From an uncultured Gemmiger sp. (GTDB lineage Bacteria > Bacillota > Clostridia > Oscillospirales > Ruminococcaceae), in NCBI GenBank assembly GCA_944388135.1, contig CALXHP010000003.1, forward strand, positions 1 to 64,000: a stretch of DNA of 64,000 bases. The letters run 5' to 3'. Shown here piece after piece: positions 1 to 7,239 of the stretch. Position 1 is the first letter of the stretch; each line of letters begins with the position of its first letter. Below the pieces are notes generated by a model that saw only the letters and a program-made list of their open reading frames with translations, searched no databases and was not told the origin of the DNA. The position numbers were made by a program, and so were the translations under genes.

Positions 1-22
1 GTATTACTTTTGGCATAGCAAA

Positions 23-71
23 GCACCCCACTTGTTATTCAGTATACCATACTGTCTAACAAATGGGGTGC
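23..71. repeat. 49-nt near-perfect palindrome
   Basis: The 15-nt arms 23-37 and 57-71 are complementary with one G-T type mismatch. A second perfect 6-bp stem (40-45 with 49-54) sits inside them, so the element folds as one long hairpin with a 3-nt loop at 46-48. It lies downstream of the last lipoprotein gene. Neither side has a clear T-tract (minus side only TTT), so it may be a weak terminator, a REP-like element or a transposon end. Nothing else is seen in bases 1-107. Confidence 0.5.
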
Positions 72-107
72 AGTTCACATACGGCCGGGGGCGTTTTTGT
101 TGGCGTT

Positions 108-1319
108 TTACGCTGCACTGTTGTAAAGGGTCACAGGGGTAACTTCGCCGGTGCCGCTGAGGTAGTCCTCCAGATTCACCAGCCCGTAGGCCTCGTGGAA
201 CTCGCCCGACTCCTCGGTGATACTGTTGTCCACCAGCAGCCGGCCATCCCCGGTAAATGCCAACGGCCAGTTGTTGTCGATGGGGACGTTCTCCCAGGTC
301 TTGCCGGTGGCTACGTCGTAGATCAGGCAGTTGTTGGTGCCAAGGTAGCTGCTGATCCAGCGCAGATTGCCGTTCTGCACCCCCATCTCACCGCCGTCCT
401 GCCCTTCCGGGATGGCGGTCAGGGGCTGCCAGTCCGCCCCGGTCATGTCACAGGACTCCACCCCGCCGTCCGAGATCTGCCCCTCCACCTGGCCGTACCA
501 GTTAAAGTAGAGCCGACCGCCGCCGGCCCCCAAAAATCTGTGCTGCCGCTGGCTGCCGTCGGACTGCGCGACGCCGTAATAGGGCTCGGTCATCATCTTT
601 TCCAGTTCCCCGGTGGCGGGGTCGTACCATTCATACTCGCAGGTGGCGTTCTGCAGCGCCGCATTGTAGGCGTCTCCCTCCTGGGGGCCGGGCAGCGGCG
701 TGTCGGTCAGCAGGCGGCAGAGGAGAAAGCGGGGTTCCCCCACCGCCCAGATGTCCCAGGTCTGCGGGGGCAGCTGCAGTTCGGTGCACTGGCCGGTGGC
801 CAGATCCATCCGCACCCCGAAATACTGATTGTGCTCGTCAAAGACAAAATCGTAGACGCTGGTATCGTCCGCTGCGGTGGGGGAGATCTCCTGCTGGATG
901 GTCATCGTCTCGGCCTCCCCGCCTTCCGGCGGGATCTTGTACATCGTCGTGCCCACAAAGAGATAGACCGTATCGTTTTCGACCAGCAGCGAACCGCTCT
1001 GCGTCGTGCCATCCTCCCCCACCGTCATCTCCACCGTGTAGATACAGTCCTGCCGGGCGGTGGCATAGTCCAGCCGCAGGACCTGCAGATCATAGGTCGT
1101 GCCGGGGGTAAATTCCTGCACGGAGGTAGCCAGGGTATACCGGGCTTCCCCGGTGTCCCCCAGTGTGCTGCTGCCCCGCAGAGCCCCTGCCGAACCCGGG
1201 GCGGCCTCACCGGTAGCGGTATTGTCGGGTACGGCCGTTTCGGTCTCCGGCGCAGCCGCCGGGGCGCAGGCCGTCAGGAAAAAGCACAGTGCAAGCAGGA
1301 TTCCCAATGGTTTTTTCAT
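108..1319 (-). CDS. Lipoprotein, tandem family member 5 (last)
   Basis: Predicted exported lipoprotein of 403 aa. The N-terminus is a signal peptide (MKK, hydrophobic run) with lipobox LTAC and the lipidated Cys at residue 18, followed by an Ala/Pro/Glu/Thr-rich linker. The remainder is rich in short beta-like segments and DxxTG turns and could be a propeller-like fold, which is an inference. It carries the family signature EYEWYDPATGELEK followed by EPYYG, found with changes in all five neighbours. The start at 1319 is chosen because AAAGGAGA lies 7 nt upstream; the earlier in-frame ATG would precede this ribosome site. It follows its paralogue by 17 nt and is the promoter-distal gene of the array. 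Function unknown; a substrate-binding or envelope-sensing role is possible. Confidence 0.8.
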   Translation of the reverse strand: MKKPLGILLALCFFLTACAPAAAPETETAVPDNTATGEAAPGSAGALRGSSTLGDTGEARYTLATSVQEFTPGTTYDLQVLRLDYATARQDCIYTVEMTVGEDGTTQSGSLLVENDTVYLFVGTTMYKIPPEGGEAETMTIQQEISPTAADDTSVYDFVFDEHNQYFGVRMDLATGQCTELQLPPQTWDIWAVGEPRFLLCRLLTDTPLPGPQEGDAYNAALQNATCEYEWYDPATGELEKMMTEPYYGVAQSDGSQRQHRFLGAGGGRLYFNWYGQVEGQISDGGVESCDMTGADWQPLTAIPEGQDGGEMGVQNGNLRWISSYLGTNNCLIYDVATGKTWENVPIDNNWPLAFTGDGRLLVDNSITEESGEFHEAYGLVNLEDYLSGTGEVTPVTLYNSAA

Positions 1320-1336
1320 CACTTGTTCTCCTTTTC

Positions 1337-2551
1337 TCAACCAGTGTATTGTTCCTCTGGCCAGGTCTCCACTGGTGTCCAGTCGGTGGAGCCTGCCAGA
1401 TAGTCCTCCAGATCCGCCAGGCCATGGGTCAGATTGCCGTCCTCCTTCGCCCTGGCCAGATAGACCTTTCCGTTTCCGGGAAGTGCCTCGGGGAAGGTGC
1501 TGTTCCAGGCCGCCGGTCCCACTGTATGCCAGGTATGGTCCTGCAGATCATAAATCCTCATCTGACCGGTGGTGTCGTCGATCAGCCACCGCAGGGACGA
1601 TCCTTCCCACAGGGTGTCGGGGCTGTCCGCCTCTTCGGGCAGGGTACACTCGGTCTGCCAGTCGGTGCCGTCCGCTGCGCAGGAGTCCACCTGGATGTCC
1701 AGCACCTCCACACCGGGGTCTCCCCGCAGCTGATGGGTATTCTGGAAATAGAGCCGGGCCCCGGCCATGCCCAGGAAATAGCGTTCCCTGTGGGTGCCGT
1801 CTGCCTGCTCCACGCCGTAATAGGGCTCTGCATAGATTTTTTCCAGTTCGCCGGTGGCCGGGTCATACCAGTCATATTCACTGATGGCCGACTGGACGGC
1901 GGCGTAATACTGTTGATTCTGATTGTGTATACTGGGCAGCGGGGCGTCGGTGACCAGCCTCCAGAGGATGATCCGGTCCTGCCCCACCGCCCAGTGCTGC
2001 TGGACCTGGTCCGGTGTTTTCAGTTCGGTGATCTGCCCGGTGGCATAGTCCAGGCGGCGGAAGTGTTTGCCTGCATTCCAGTCACCGCCCCAGAATTCAT
2101 AAGCACCGTAGACATCACAGGCCATCGGCTCAAAGGGTTCCGCCAGCGGCAGGGTCTGTACCGCCCCGCCGTCCAGCGGAATGGTGTAAAGGGTCTGCCC
2201 CAGCACCTGCCGGATCAGGTCGGGCTGTACCTGCATCACACCGCCCAGCGTCACCGGGGGTTCCGCTTCAAAGGTATAGAGGCAGCGCTCCTGCCCCGTT
2301 TCGCAGTCCAGTTCCAGGAGGCTCTGGGGGCTGTCCTCCGATTGCCAGATACGATACATCTTCCCCGGCAGGGGGGCATCGTCCCTGTTTCCCACCAGAC
2401 TGCCCACCGGGAAGGCGGCGGTCTCCACCGTTTCTTCCGCCGGGGCGGTCTCGGCGGTGGCGGGGGCTTCCCCGGCAGGTTCCGATGCCGCCGGGGTACA
2501 GCCGGAAAGGCAAACCGCCAGGGACAAAAAACACGCAAACGATCGTTTCAT
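1337..2551 (-). CDS. Lipoprotein, tandem family member 4
   Basis: Predicted lipoprotein of 404 aa, paralogous to its neighbours. The signal peptide ends in lipobox LSGC (Cys 18), followed by a low-complexity Ala/Glu/Thr linker and then a beta-rich domain. The family signature reads EYDWYDPATGELEK and is followed by AEPYYGVE. The C-terminus has the shared pattern LADLEDYLAGSTDWTPVE, close to LISIDAFLTGSSQWTPVE in the next gene. An AAGGAGCC site precedes the ATG. The gap to the upstream paralogue is only 20 nt, so co-transcription is likely. No enzymatic motif is visible and the function is not recognised. Confidence 0.8.
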   Translation of the reverse strand: MKRSFACFLSLAVCLSGCTPAASEPAGEAPATAETAPAEETVETAAFPVGSLVGNRDDAPLPGKMYRIWQSEDSPQSLLELDCETGQERCLYTFEAEPPVTLGGVMQVQPDLIRQVLGQTLYTIPLDGGAVQTLPLAEPFEPMACDVYGAYEFWGGDWNAGKHFRRLDYATGQITELKTPDQVQQHWAVGQDRIILWRLVTDAPLPSIHNQNQQYYAAVQSAISEYDWYDPATGELEKIYAEPYYGVEQADGTHRERYFLGMAGARLYFQNTHQLRGDPGVEVLDIQVDSCAADGTDWQTECTLPEEADSPDTLWEGSSLRWLIDDTTGQMRIYDLQDHTWHTVGPAAWNSTFPEALPGNGKVYLARAKEDGNLTHGLADLEDYLAGSTDWTPVETWPEEQYTG

Positions 2552-2571
2552 CGCAAGGCTCCTTGTCTGAT

Positions 2572-3780
2572 TCAGAAAATGGGGATCGTCGTCTTTTCAT
2601 CGGGACTTTCCACCGGTGTCCACTGGGAAGAACCGGTCAGGAACGCGTCGATGGAGATCAGTCCGTAGGACACCGTGCCGTCATTACCCCGCCGGGTGAT
2701 GACCAGAACCCGGTCATCACCGGTGAAGGCCAGCGGATAGCCTTCACTGCCCTGGGGCCGCACATCGTAGTCGGTGCCGGTGGCAACGTCATACACATGC
2801 ATCCGGGTGCCGGTGTTGTTCACCAGCCAGCGCAGTTCCCCCTGCCGGTACACCGGGCCGGTGGCGCTTCCCGGAGGAAGGTCAAAATCCACCCGTTTGT
2901 CGCTGCCGTCCAATCGGTAACTGATGATACTGCCGGGCTGTTCCTCATTATTTTCGTTGTAGGCGATCGTCTCGAAATACAGGCGATCTTTCGTTTTGCC
3001 CACAAAGTGCTGGTAGCTGGAATTGCCCCCGGCGTCCACCTCCATATCATAGGGCAGCTCCAGAACCTTTTCCAGTTCCCCGGTATTCAGGTCCCACCAG
3101 TCATATTCGATGACGGCACTCTGAAGCAACGCGTCGGCAACTTCCCCTTCCACAGAGGACAGGGGCTGCTCGGTCAGGCACTGCCGCACCAGCAACCGGC
3201 TTCCGTCCGCAGCAAATACGCCGTCCAGTGCCATGGCAGGCAGAGGCAGGTCGGTGATCTCCCCGGTTTCCAGGTCGATGCGGCAGGCAATATTCTCCGT
3301 AGGCTGGTTGTAGATGCCGCCTTCCACCAGATAGGCCGCCCGGTCATCGCACCAGGCGGGCATCCGGCTGCCCGGCAGATTTTCCAACGTCCGGGTGGTG
3401 AGTTCCCCGCCGTCCAGCGGCAGCCGGAAAAGTTCCTGCTTCCGGATGCCGTACAGGGCATCCGCCTCCACGATCAGATCGCCGTCCAACGCGTAGCCCT
3501 CCCCGAACTGGTAGAGGATCTCCTCCCGGGCGGCGGCAAAATCCAATTTCCGGATCTCTCCCAGCTGGTACTGGAAGGAGTAGTACGTCTCCCCGGTGTT
3601 GCCCCCTTGCCGCACACTGCGCAGTTCGCCCACCAGCGGAGTCTCGCCCTGTGTTTCGGTCTCCGCCGGGGCGGTTTCCACCGTAGCCTCCACCGGTGCT
3701 TCCCCGGTGGGTTCCGGGGCCGCCGGGGCGCAGGCCGTCAGACAAAAGCACAGAACCAGTATTCCCATCGCTTTTTTCAT
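2572..3780 (-). CDS. Lipoprotein, tandem family member 3
   Basis: Predicted lipoprotein of 402 aa with lipobox LTAC (Cys 17) and an acidic Thr/Glu/Ala linker (residues about 18-50). The body shares the family layout: a motif near EYDWWDLNTGELEKV, repeated DxxTG turns and a C-terminal SSQWTPVESP segment. A strong AAAGGAGG site lies just upstream of the ATG. The gene sits 20-21 nt from each neighbour inside the same-strand array. The family looks like the product of repeated local duplication, since the five members have near-equal length (398-406 aa) and a common architecture. Role unknown. Confidence 0.8.
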   Translation of the reverse strand: MKKAMGILVLCFCLTACAPAAPEPTGEAPVEATVETAPAETETQGETPLVGELRSVRQGGNTGETYYSFQYQLGEIRKLDFAAAREEILYQFGEGYALDGDLIVEADALYGIRKQELFRLPLDGGELTTRTLENLPGSRMPAWCDDRAAYLVEGGIYNQPTENIACRIDLETGEITDLPLPAMALDGVFAADGSRLLVRQCLTEQPLSSVEGEVADALLQSAVIEYDWWDLNTGELEKVLELPYDMEVDAGGNSSYQHFVGKTKDRLYFETIAYNENNEEQPGSIISYRLDGSDKRVDFDLPPGSATGPVYRQGELRWLVNNTGTRMHVYDVATGTDYDVRPQGSEGYPLAFTGDDRVLVITRRGNDGTVSYGLISIDAFLTGSSQWTPVESPDEKTTIPIF

Positions 3781-3801
3781 CCTGTTCCTCCTTTCTTTTC
3801 C

Positions 3802-4998
3802 TTACGGGGCGGGGATGGTGGTGCCGGTAAAGTTCCCGGCCAGATAGTCCTCCTCCGACACCACTGTCCAGCTGCCATCCTCCTGCCGGGGCAGCAGCAG
3901 CTTGCCATCCGGCAGGCTGCGTTCCGCCCAGGGCAGGGTGTTTCCTGCCGGGCCGGTCACTTCCTGCACTTCACCGGTGGCCGGCAGATACACCATGACT
4001 CCGTTTGGGCTGGGCTGCAAAAGCCAGTGGATCTCCCCCTCCCGTTTCAGTGCCGAGGGGGCTCCGCCTCCATCGGAAACGGTAAAGGCGGTTTCCATCT
4101 GGCTGCCGTCCAGGGCGCACCGCTCCACCCGGCTGTTGCTCATCCCGGTATCCGTCACGGAAGCGCGGTAAAAATACAGTTTTCCATCCGCTTTGCCCAG
4201 ATAGATACGGTTGATCCGGTTGCCCTGGGCATCCATTTCCCCGTAGTAGGGCTCCCGCAGCACCCTTTCCAGGGCGCCGGTGGCAGGGTCCCACCAACAG
4301 TACTCGACCTCGGCATTCTGCATCAGCGCATCATACTCCTCACTCTCCATCGGGGAAACCTGGAGAGTCGCCGGGGCCAGATTCCGGGTGATCAGAAAAC
4401 GACCGCCCTCCACATCCTGGAAGCCGCTGGTCCCGGCCGGCAGGGGCAGATCTTCCAGCATGCCGGTGGTCAGGTCCACCCGCTTCATGGCGGCATTGTA
4501 ATCCTCCCGGCTGAAATAGAGGTACCGGTCGTCCAGATAGGCGGGATACTGCTGATTGGCGGCCAGCGTCCACACCGTTTCGCTGCCGTCTTTCAGAGAG
4601 CGGTTATGCAGGATGGCGTTGCCGTCCTCGTCATAGATGAGGTAATAGAAGCTGTCCCCCTTCACCAGCCATCCCACATAGGAGGCCCCCCAGTCCTCCA
4701 GCTTGCAGAGTGGGATTTGCTGTTCTGTGTTGAGATCCACCTGGACAAAGGTGGTATCCTCGGGGGTGTCCCCGAACCAGACGGTGTAGAGGATGCCGTC
4801 CTGCAAGTTGGCGTCGCTGACCTCCTGCAAGTTTCCCGCCACCGTGAAGGTTTCCGTCCGGGTGCTGTCGGCGGCAGCGGCGGTTTCCGCCGTGGCCGTT
4901 ACCGGCGCTTCCGTTTGGGTTTCCGGGGCCGCCGGGGTGCAGGCAGAAAGACAGATTGCCAGGGTCAGCAGGGGCAGAAGTCCGGTTTTCTTATTCAT
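3802..4998 (-). CDS. Lipoprotein, tandem family member 2
   Basis: Predicted lipoprotein of 398 aa with signal peptide and lipobox LSAC (Cys 20) followed by a Thr/Ala-rich linker. The family signature is more diverged here (EYCWWDPATGALERV, then REPYYGEMD). The last residues (EEDYLAGNFTGTTIP) keep the shared YLAG element but not the WTPVE ending. The ribosome site is weaker (AAAGGA). It lies 21 nt ahead of member 3 and 14 nt behind member 1. Function is not recognised. Confidence 0.8.
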   Translation of the reverse strand: MNKKTGLLPLLTLAICLSACTPAAPETQTEAPVTATAETAAAADSTRTETFTVAGNLQEVSDANLQDGILYTVWFGDTPEDTTFVQVDLNTEQQIPLCKLEDWGASYVGWLVKGDSFYYLIYDEDGNAILHNRSLKDGSETVWTLAANQQYPAYLDDRYLYFSREDYNAAMKRVDLTTGMLEDLPLPAGTSGFQDVEGGRFLITRNLAPATLQVSPMESEEYDALMQNAEVEYCWWDPATGALERVLREPYYGEMDAQGNRINRIYLGKADGKLYFYRASVTDTGMSNSRVERCALDGSQMETAFTVSDGGGAPSALKREGEIHWLLQPSPNGVMVYLPATGEVQEVTGPAGNTLPWAERSLPDGKLLLPRQEDGSWTVVSEEDYLAGNFTGTTIPAP

Positions 4999-5012
4999 AC
5001 AGTTTTTTCCTT

Positions 5013-6233
5013 TCAGATTTTCCCGATGCCGCGCTGCGCTCCGTACAGTTCCAGCGGCATCCAGTCGGTGCTGCCTTCCAGAAATGCCTTTCTGTCCGCC
5101 ATGGCAAAGCCGCCGGGATAGCGGTCACCATACCTGACAGGGTCCAGGCCGAGCAGTACCCGGTCGTTGTCGGTCAGCCCGTAGACCCAGCCGTCGGACA
5201 TCGGCAGCGTCTCAACAGCATAAGCCTGCCCGTCTGCCACATCATACACCCAGCGTCCGCCGCTGTCGCTGATGATCCAGCGCAGCTCATCCTTTTCTTC
5301 CAAAGTCCAGACCGCGTCGCCGCTCTGGGGCAGGTCGGTCACCGGCTGCCAGTCTGTTCCATCCGGGGCGCAGGATTCGATGCCCGCCCTTTGGGTCACA
5401 CTCTCCCCGTCCAGGATGCGCCAGACAAAGTAGAGCCGCCCGTCGGCCATGCCCTCAAATTCCCGCCGCCGCTTGGTGCCGTCCGGCTGCACCACCCCGT
5501 AGTAGGGTTCCTCCGCCACCTTCTGGAAGGTGCCGTCGTTCAGGTCATACCAGCCGTACTCACAGACGGCATTCTGTATGGCCGCCCCATAGAGTTCCCC
5601 CTCGTCCACGCTGGGCAGCGGGGCATCGGTGACCAGGCGGCATAAGAACACCCGGGGCTGGTTCACTGCCCACACCCTGTTGGTCTGGGCAGGCAGCTTC
5701 ATCTGGCTGAGTTCCCCGGTCTGCAGGTCCAGCCGGGTACAGCAAAAGTTGTTGACCCCCGTGTCAAAGGCAAAGCTGTAACCGGCGGCCTCGTCCATGC
5801 TGGTGGGATAAAAAGGCGCCGGAAGGGTCATCTTCCGGGCTTCGCCGCCGTCGGCGGGGATCTGGTACATCGTCTGGTCCGCAAAGACATAGACCGTGCC
5901 GTTCACTGCAAAGGGGTCGCTCACCGTCTGTGCCGGTTCGTCCAGGGTGTACAGGCAGCTCTGCCGGCCGGTTTCACAGTCCAGCACCAGGAGGCGGAAC
6001 CGGTTCTCCCCTTCCGAGGGGTCAGCATTGCCGATGCTGTAGCGCAGTGCGCCATCCTGCTGCAGACCGCTGTCCCCCCGGATACAGCCTGCCGCCGGGG
6101 TTTCTGTTTTCGCCGTGGCTGCCGTTTCTGCCGTGGCCGTTACCGGGGCTTCCTTTGGGGGGTCCGATGTGGCCGGGGTGCAGGCGGAGAGACAGATGGC
6201 CAGGGTCAGCAATCCGAGCAGGGTTCGTTTCAT
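5013..6233 (-). CDS. Lipoprotein, tandem family member 1 (first)
   Basis: Predicted lipoprotein of 406 aa and the promoter-proximal member of the array. Lipobox LSAC gives Cys 18. The linker is Ala/Thr-rich and almost the same as in member 2, which suggests a recent shared origin. The signature is EYGWYDLNDGTFQKV followed by EEPYYGVV, and the C-terminus has AFLEGSTDWMPLE. The start at 6233 follows AAGGAGGTT by 7 nt; a much longer open frame upstream runs through the tRNA and is not used. The roughly 105 nt upstream, down to the tRNA terminator, must hold the array promoter, but no convincing -35/-10 pair is visible. Confidence 0.8.
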   Translation of the reverse strand: MKRTLLGLLTLAICLSACTPATSDPPKEAPVTATAETAATAKTETPAAGCIRGDSGLQQDGALRYSIGNADPSEGENRFRLLVLDCETGRQSCLYTLDEPAQTVSDPFAVNGTVYVFADQTMYQIPADGGEARKMTLPAPFYPTSMDEAAGYSFAFDTGVNNFCCTRLDLQTGELSQMKLPAQTNRVWAVNQPRVFLCRLVTDAPLPSVDEGELYGAAIQNAVCEYGWYDLNDGTFQKVAEEPYYGVVQPDGTKRRREFEGMADGRLYFVWRILDGESVTQRAGIESCAPDGTDWQPVTDLPQSGDAVWTLEEKDELRWIISDSGGRWVYDVADGQAYAVETLPMSDGWVYGLTDNDRVLLGLDPVRYGDRYPGGFAMADRKAFLEGSTDWMPLELYGAQRGIGKI

Positions 6234-6339
6234 GGGGCAGAACCTCCTTGTGGTGTTTTCCTGCTTCCAGTATGGCAGGGGTTTGTATCGGAGTTGTACC
6301 AAAATCTGACGAGTTTCGCCAACGGGGCCGATTTTTACC

Positions 6340-6380
6340 AAAAAAAGCCGCACAGCAACGCTGGACGCTGCTGTACGGCT
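6340..6380 (-). terminator. Rho-independent terminator after tRNA-Pro
   Basis: Reading on the minus strand, a long GC-rich stem (about 15 bp, one G-T type pair) with a short loop is followed by seven T residues (plus-strand A run 6340-6346). It separates the tRNA from the lipoprotein array. Confidence 0.85.
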
Positions 6381-6387
6381 TGCACAG

Positions 6388-6463
6388 TCCGGGTGACAGG
6401 ATTCGAACCTGCGAAATCTCCTGGTCCCAAACCAGGCGCGATACCAAGCTTCGCCACACCCGG
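6388..6463 (-). tRNA. tRNA-Pro (anticodon TGG)
   Basis: A 76-nt cloverleaf is visible on the minus strand. The 7-bp acceptor stem is CCGGGTG/CACCCGG with discriminator A. The anticodon stem CCTGG/CCAGG closes loop TTTGGGA, giving anticodon TGG. The T-arm contains GGTTCGAATCC. The 3' CCA is not encoded. A terminator follows directly. Confidence 0.95.
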
Positions 6464-6560
6464 GCACACTTGACTGCATTATTATAGTACGCCGAAGGCC
6501 CCCGCGTCAAGGGGAAAGGCCTTTGGTGACCTCATCACAGAAAACCGCAGACGACCGGTG

Positions 6561-6566
6561 TATACT
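6561..6566 (+). promoter_or_regulatory. -10 box of the thioredoxin operon
   Basis: TATACT, preceded by TG, lies 34 nt upstream of the thioredoxin ATG. The -35 region (around 6538-6543) is weak. Confidence 0.5.
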
Positions 6567-6599
6567 ATAGCCACAACAAACAACAAGGAGGACAAAAGG

Positions 6600-6914
6600 A
6601 TGTCTGTGCTGCATATCACGAAAGAAAACTTCAACGCTGAGGTGGTCAATTCCGACCGTCCGGTCCTGGTGGATTTCTGGGCCACCTGGTGCGGTCCCTG
6701 CCGGATGGTGGGCCCGCTGGTGGAGGAGATCGCCGCCGAGCACCCCGAGATCAAGGTGGGCAAGATCAATGTGGATGAGCAGCCCGAGCTGGCCGCCCAG
6801 TTCCAGATCATGAGCATTCCCACCCTGATGGTGGTGAAGAACGGCCGCATCACCCAGCGGGTGGTGGGCGCCCGGCCCAAGAGCCAGATCCTGGCCCTGG
6901 TACAGGAGGGCTGA
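6600..6914 (+). CDS. trxA: Thioredoxin
   Basis: Thioredoxin of 104 aa, a cytosolic protein-disulfide reductant. The active site WCGPC is in the expected place (about residue 30), preceded by VLVDFWATW and followed by the conserved cis-Pro region SIPTLMV. The length matches the family. The start is the ATG after AAGGAGG; a longer in-frame extension lacks a ribosome site. It is the first gene of a three-gene operon with a rhodanese 3 nt downstream and a CoA-disulfide-reductase-like enzyme, suggesting a joint role in thiol, persulfide or redox balance. Confidence 0.95.
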   Translation: MSVLHITKENFNAEVVNSDRPVLVDFWATWCGPCRMVGPLVEEIAAEHPEIKVGKINVDEQPELAAQFQIMSIPTLMVVKNGRITQRVVGARPKSQILALVQEG

Positions 6915-6917
6915 GCC

Positions 6918-7238
6918 ATGGGGTTCTTTGACTTTCTGCGGGGGCCGGATATCGGCGCCGGGGTGGAACAGTGCCGCCAGACCCCGGGGGCGCTGCTGCT
7001 GGATGTGCGCACCCCCGGCGAATATGCCGAGGGGCACATCCCCGGGGCAAAGAATCTGCCCCTGCAATCCCTGGACGGGATTGCCTCAGTGGCCCCGGCC
7101 AAGGATACCCCGTTGTTTCTCTACTGCCGCAGCGGCGCCCGGAGCGGCCAGGCCACCAGCCTGCTGCAGCGGATGGGCTACACCCGGGTGACCAATATCG
7201 GCGGCATCATGAACTATCAGGGAAAGGTGGAACGATAA
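6918..7238 (+). CDS. Rhodanese-like sulfurtransferase
   Basis: Single-domain rhodanese of 106 aa. It has the CH2A-type segment DVRTPGEYAEGHIPGA and the active-site loop YCRSGARS with the persulfide-forming Cys. Small rhodaneses move sulfane sulfur between carriers. It starts 3 nt after thioredoxin stops and ends 1 nt before the next gene, so the three are almost certainly translated from one message. The next gene also ends in a rhodanese domain with similar wording (DARTPGEYRRGHADG), so the two domains may work in series or be duplicates. Confidence 0.9.
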   Translation: MGFFDFLRGPDIGAGVEQCRQTPGALLLDVRTPGEYAEGHIPGAKNLPLQSLDGIASVAPAKDTPLFLYCRSGARSGQATSLLQRMGYTRVTNIGGIMNYQGKVER

Positions 7239-7239
7239 G

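Noticed and set aside
6388..6463. tRNA-Pro as an integration site for a mobile element
   Set aside because: No integrase or partial tRNA repeat was found nearby; the lipoprotein array shows no mobility genes.
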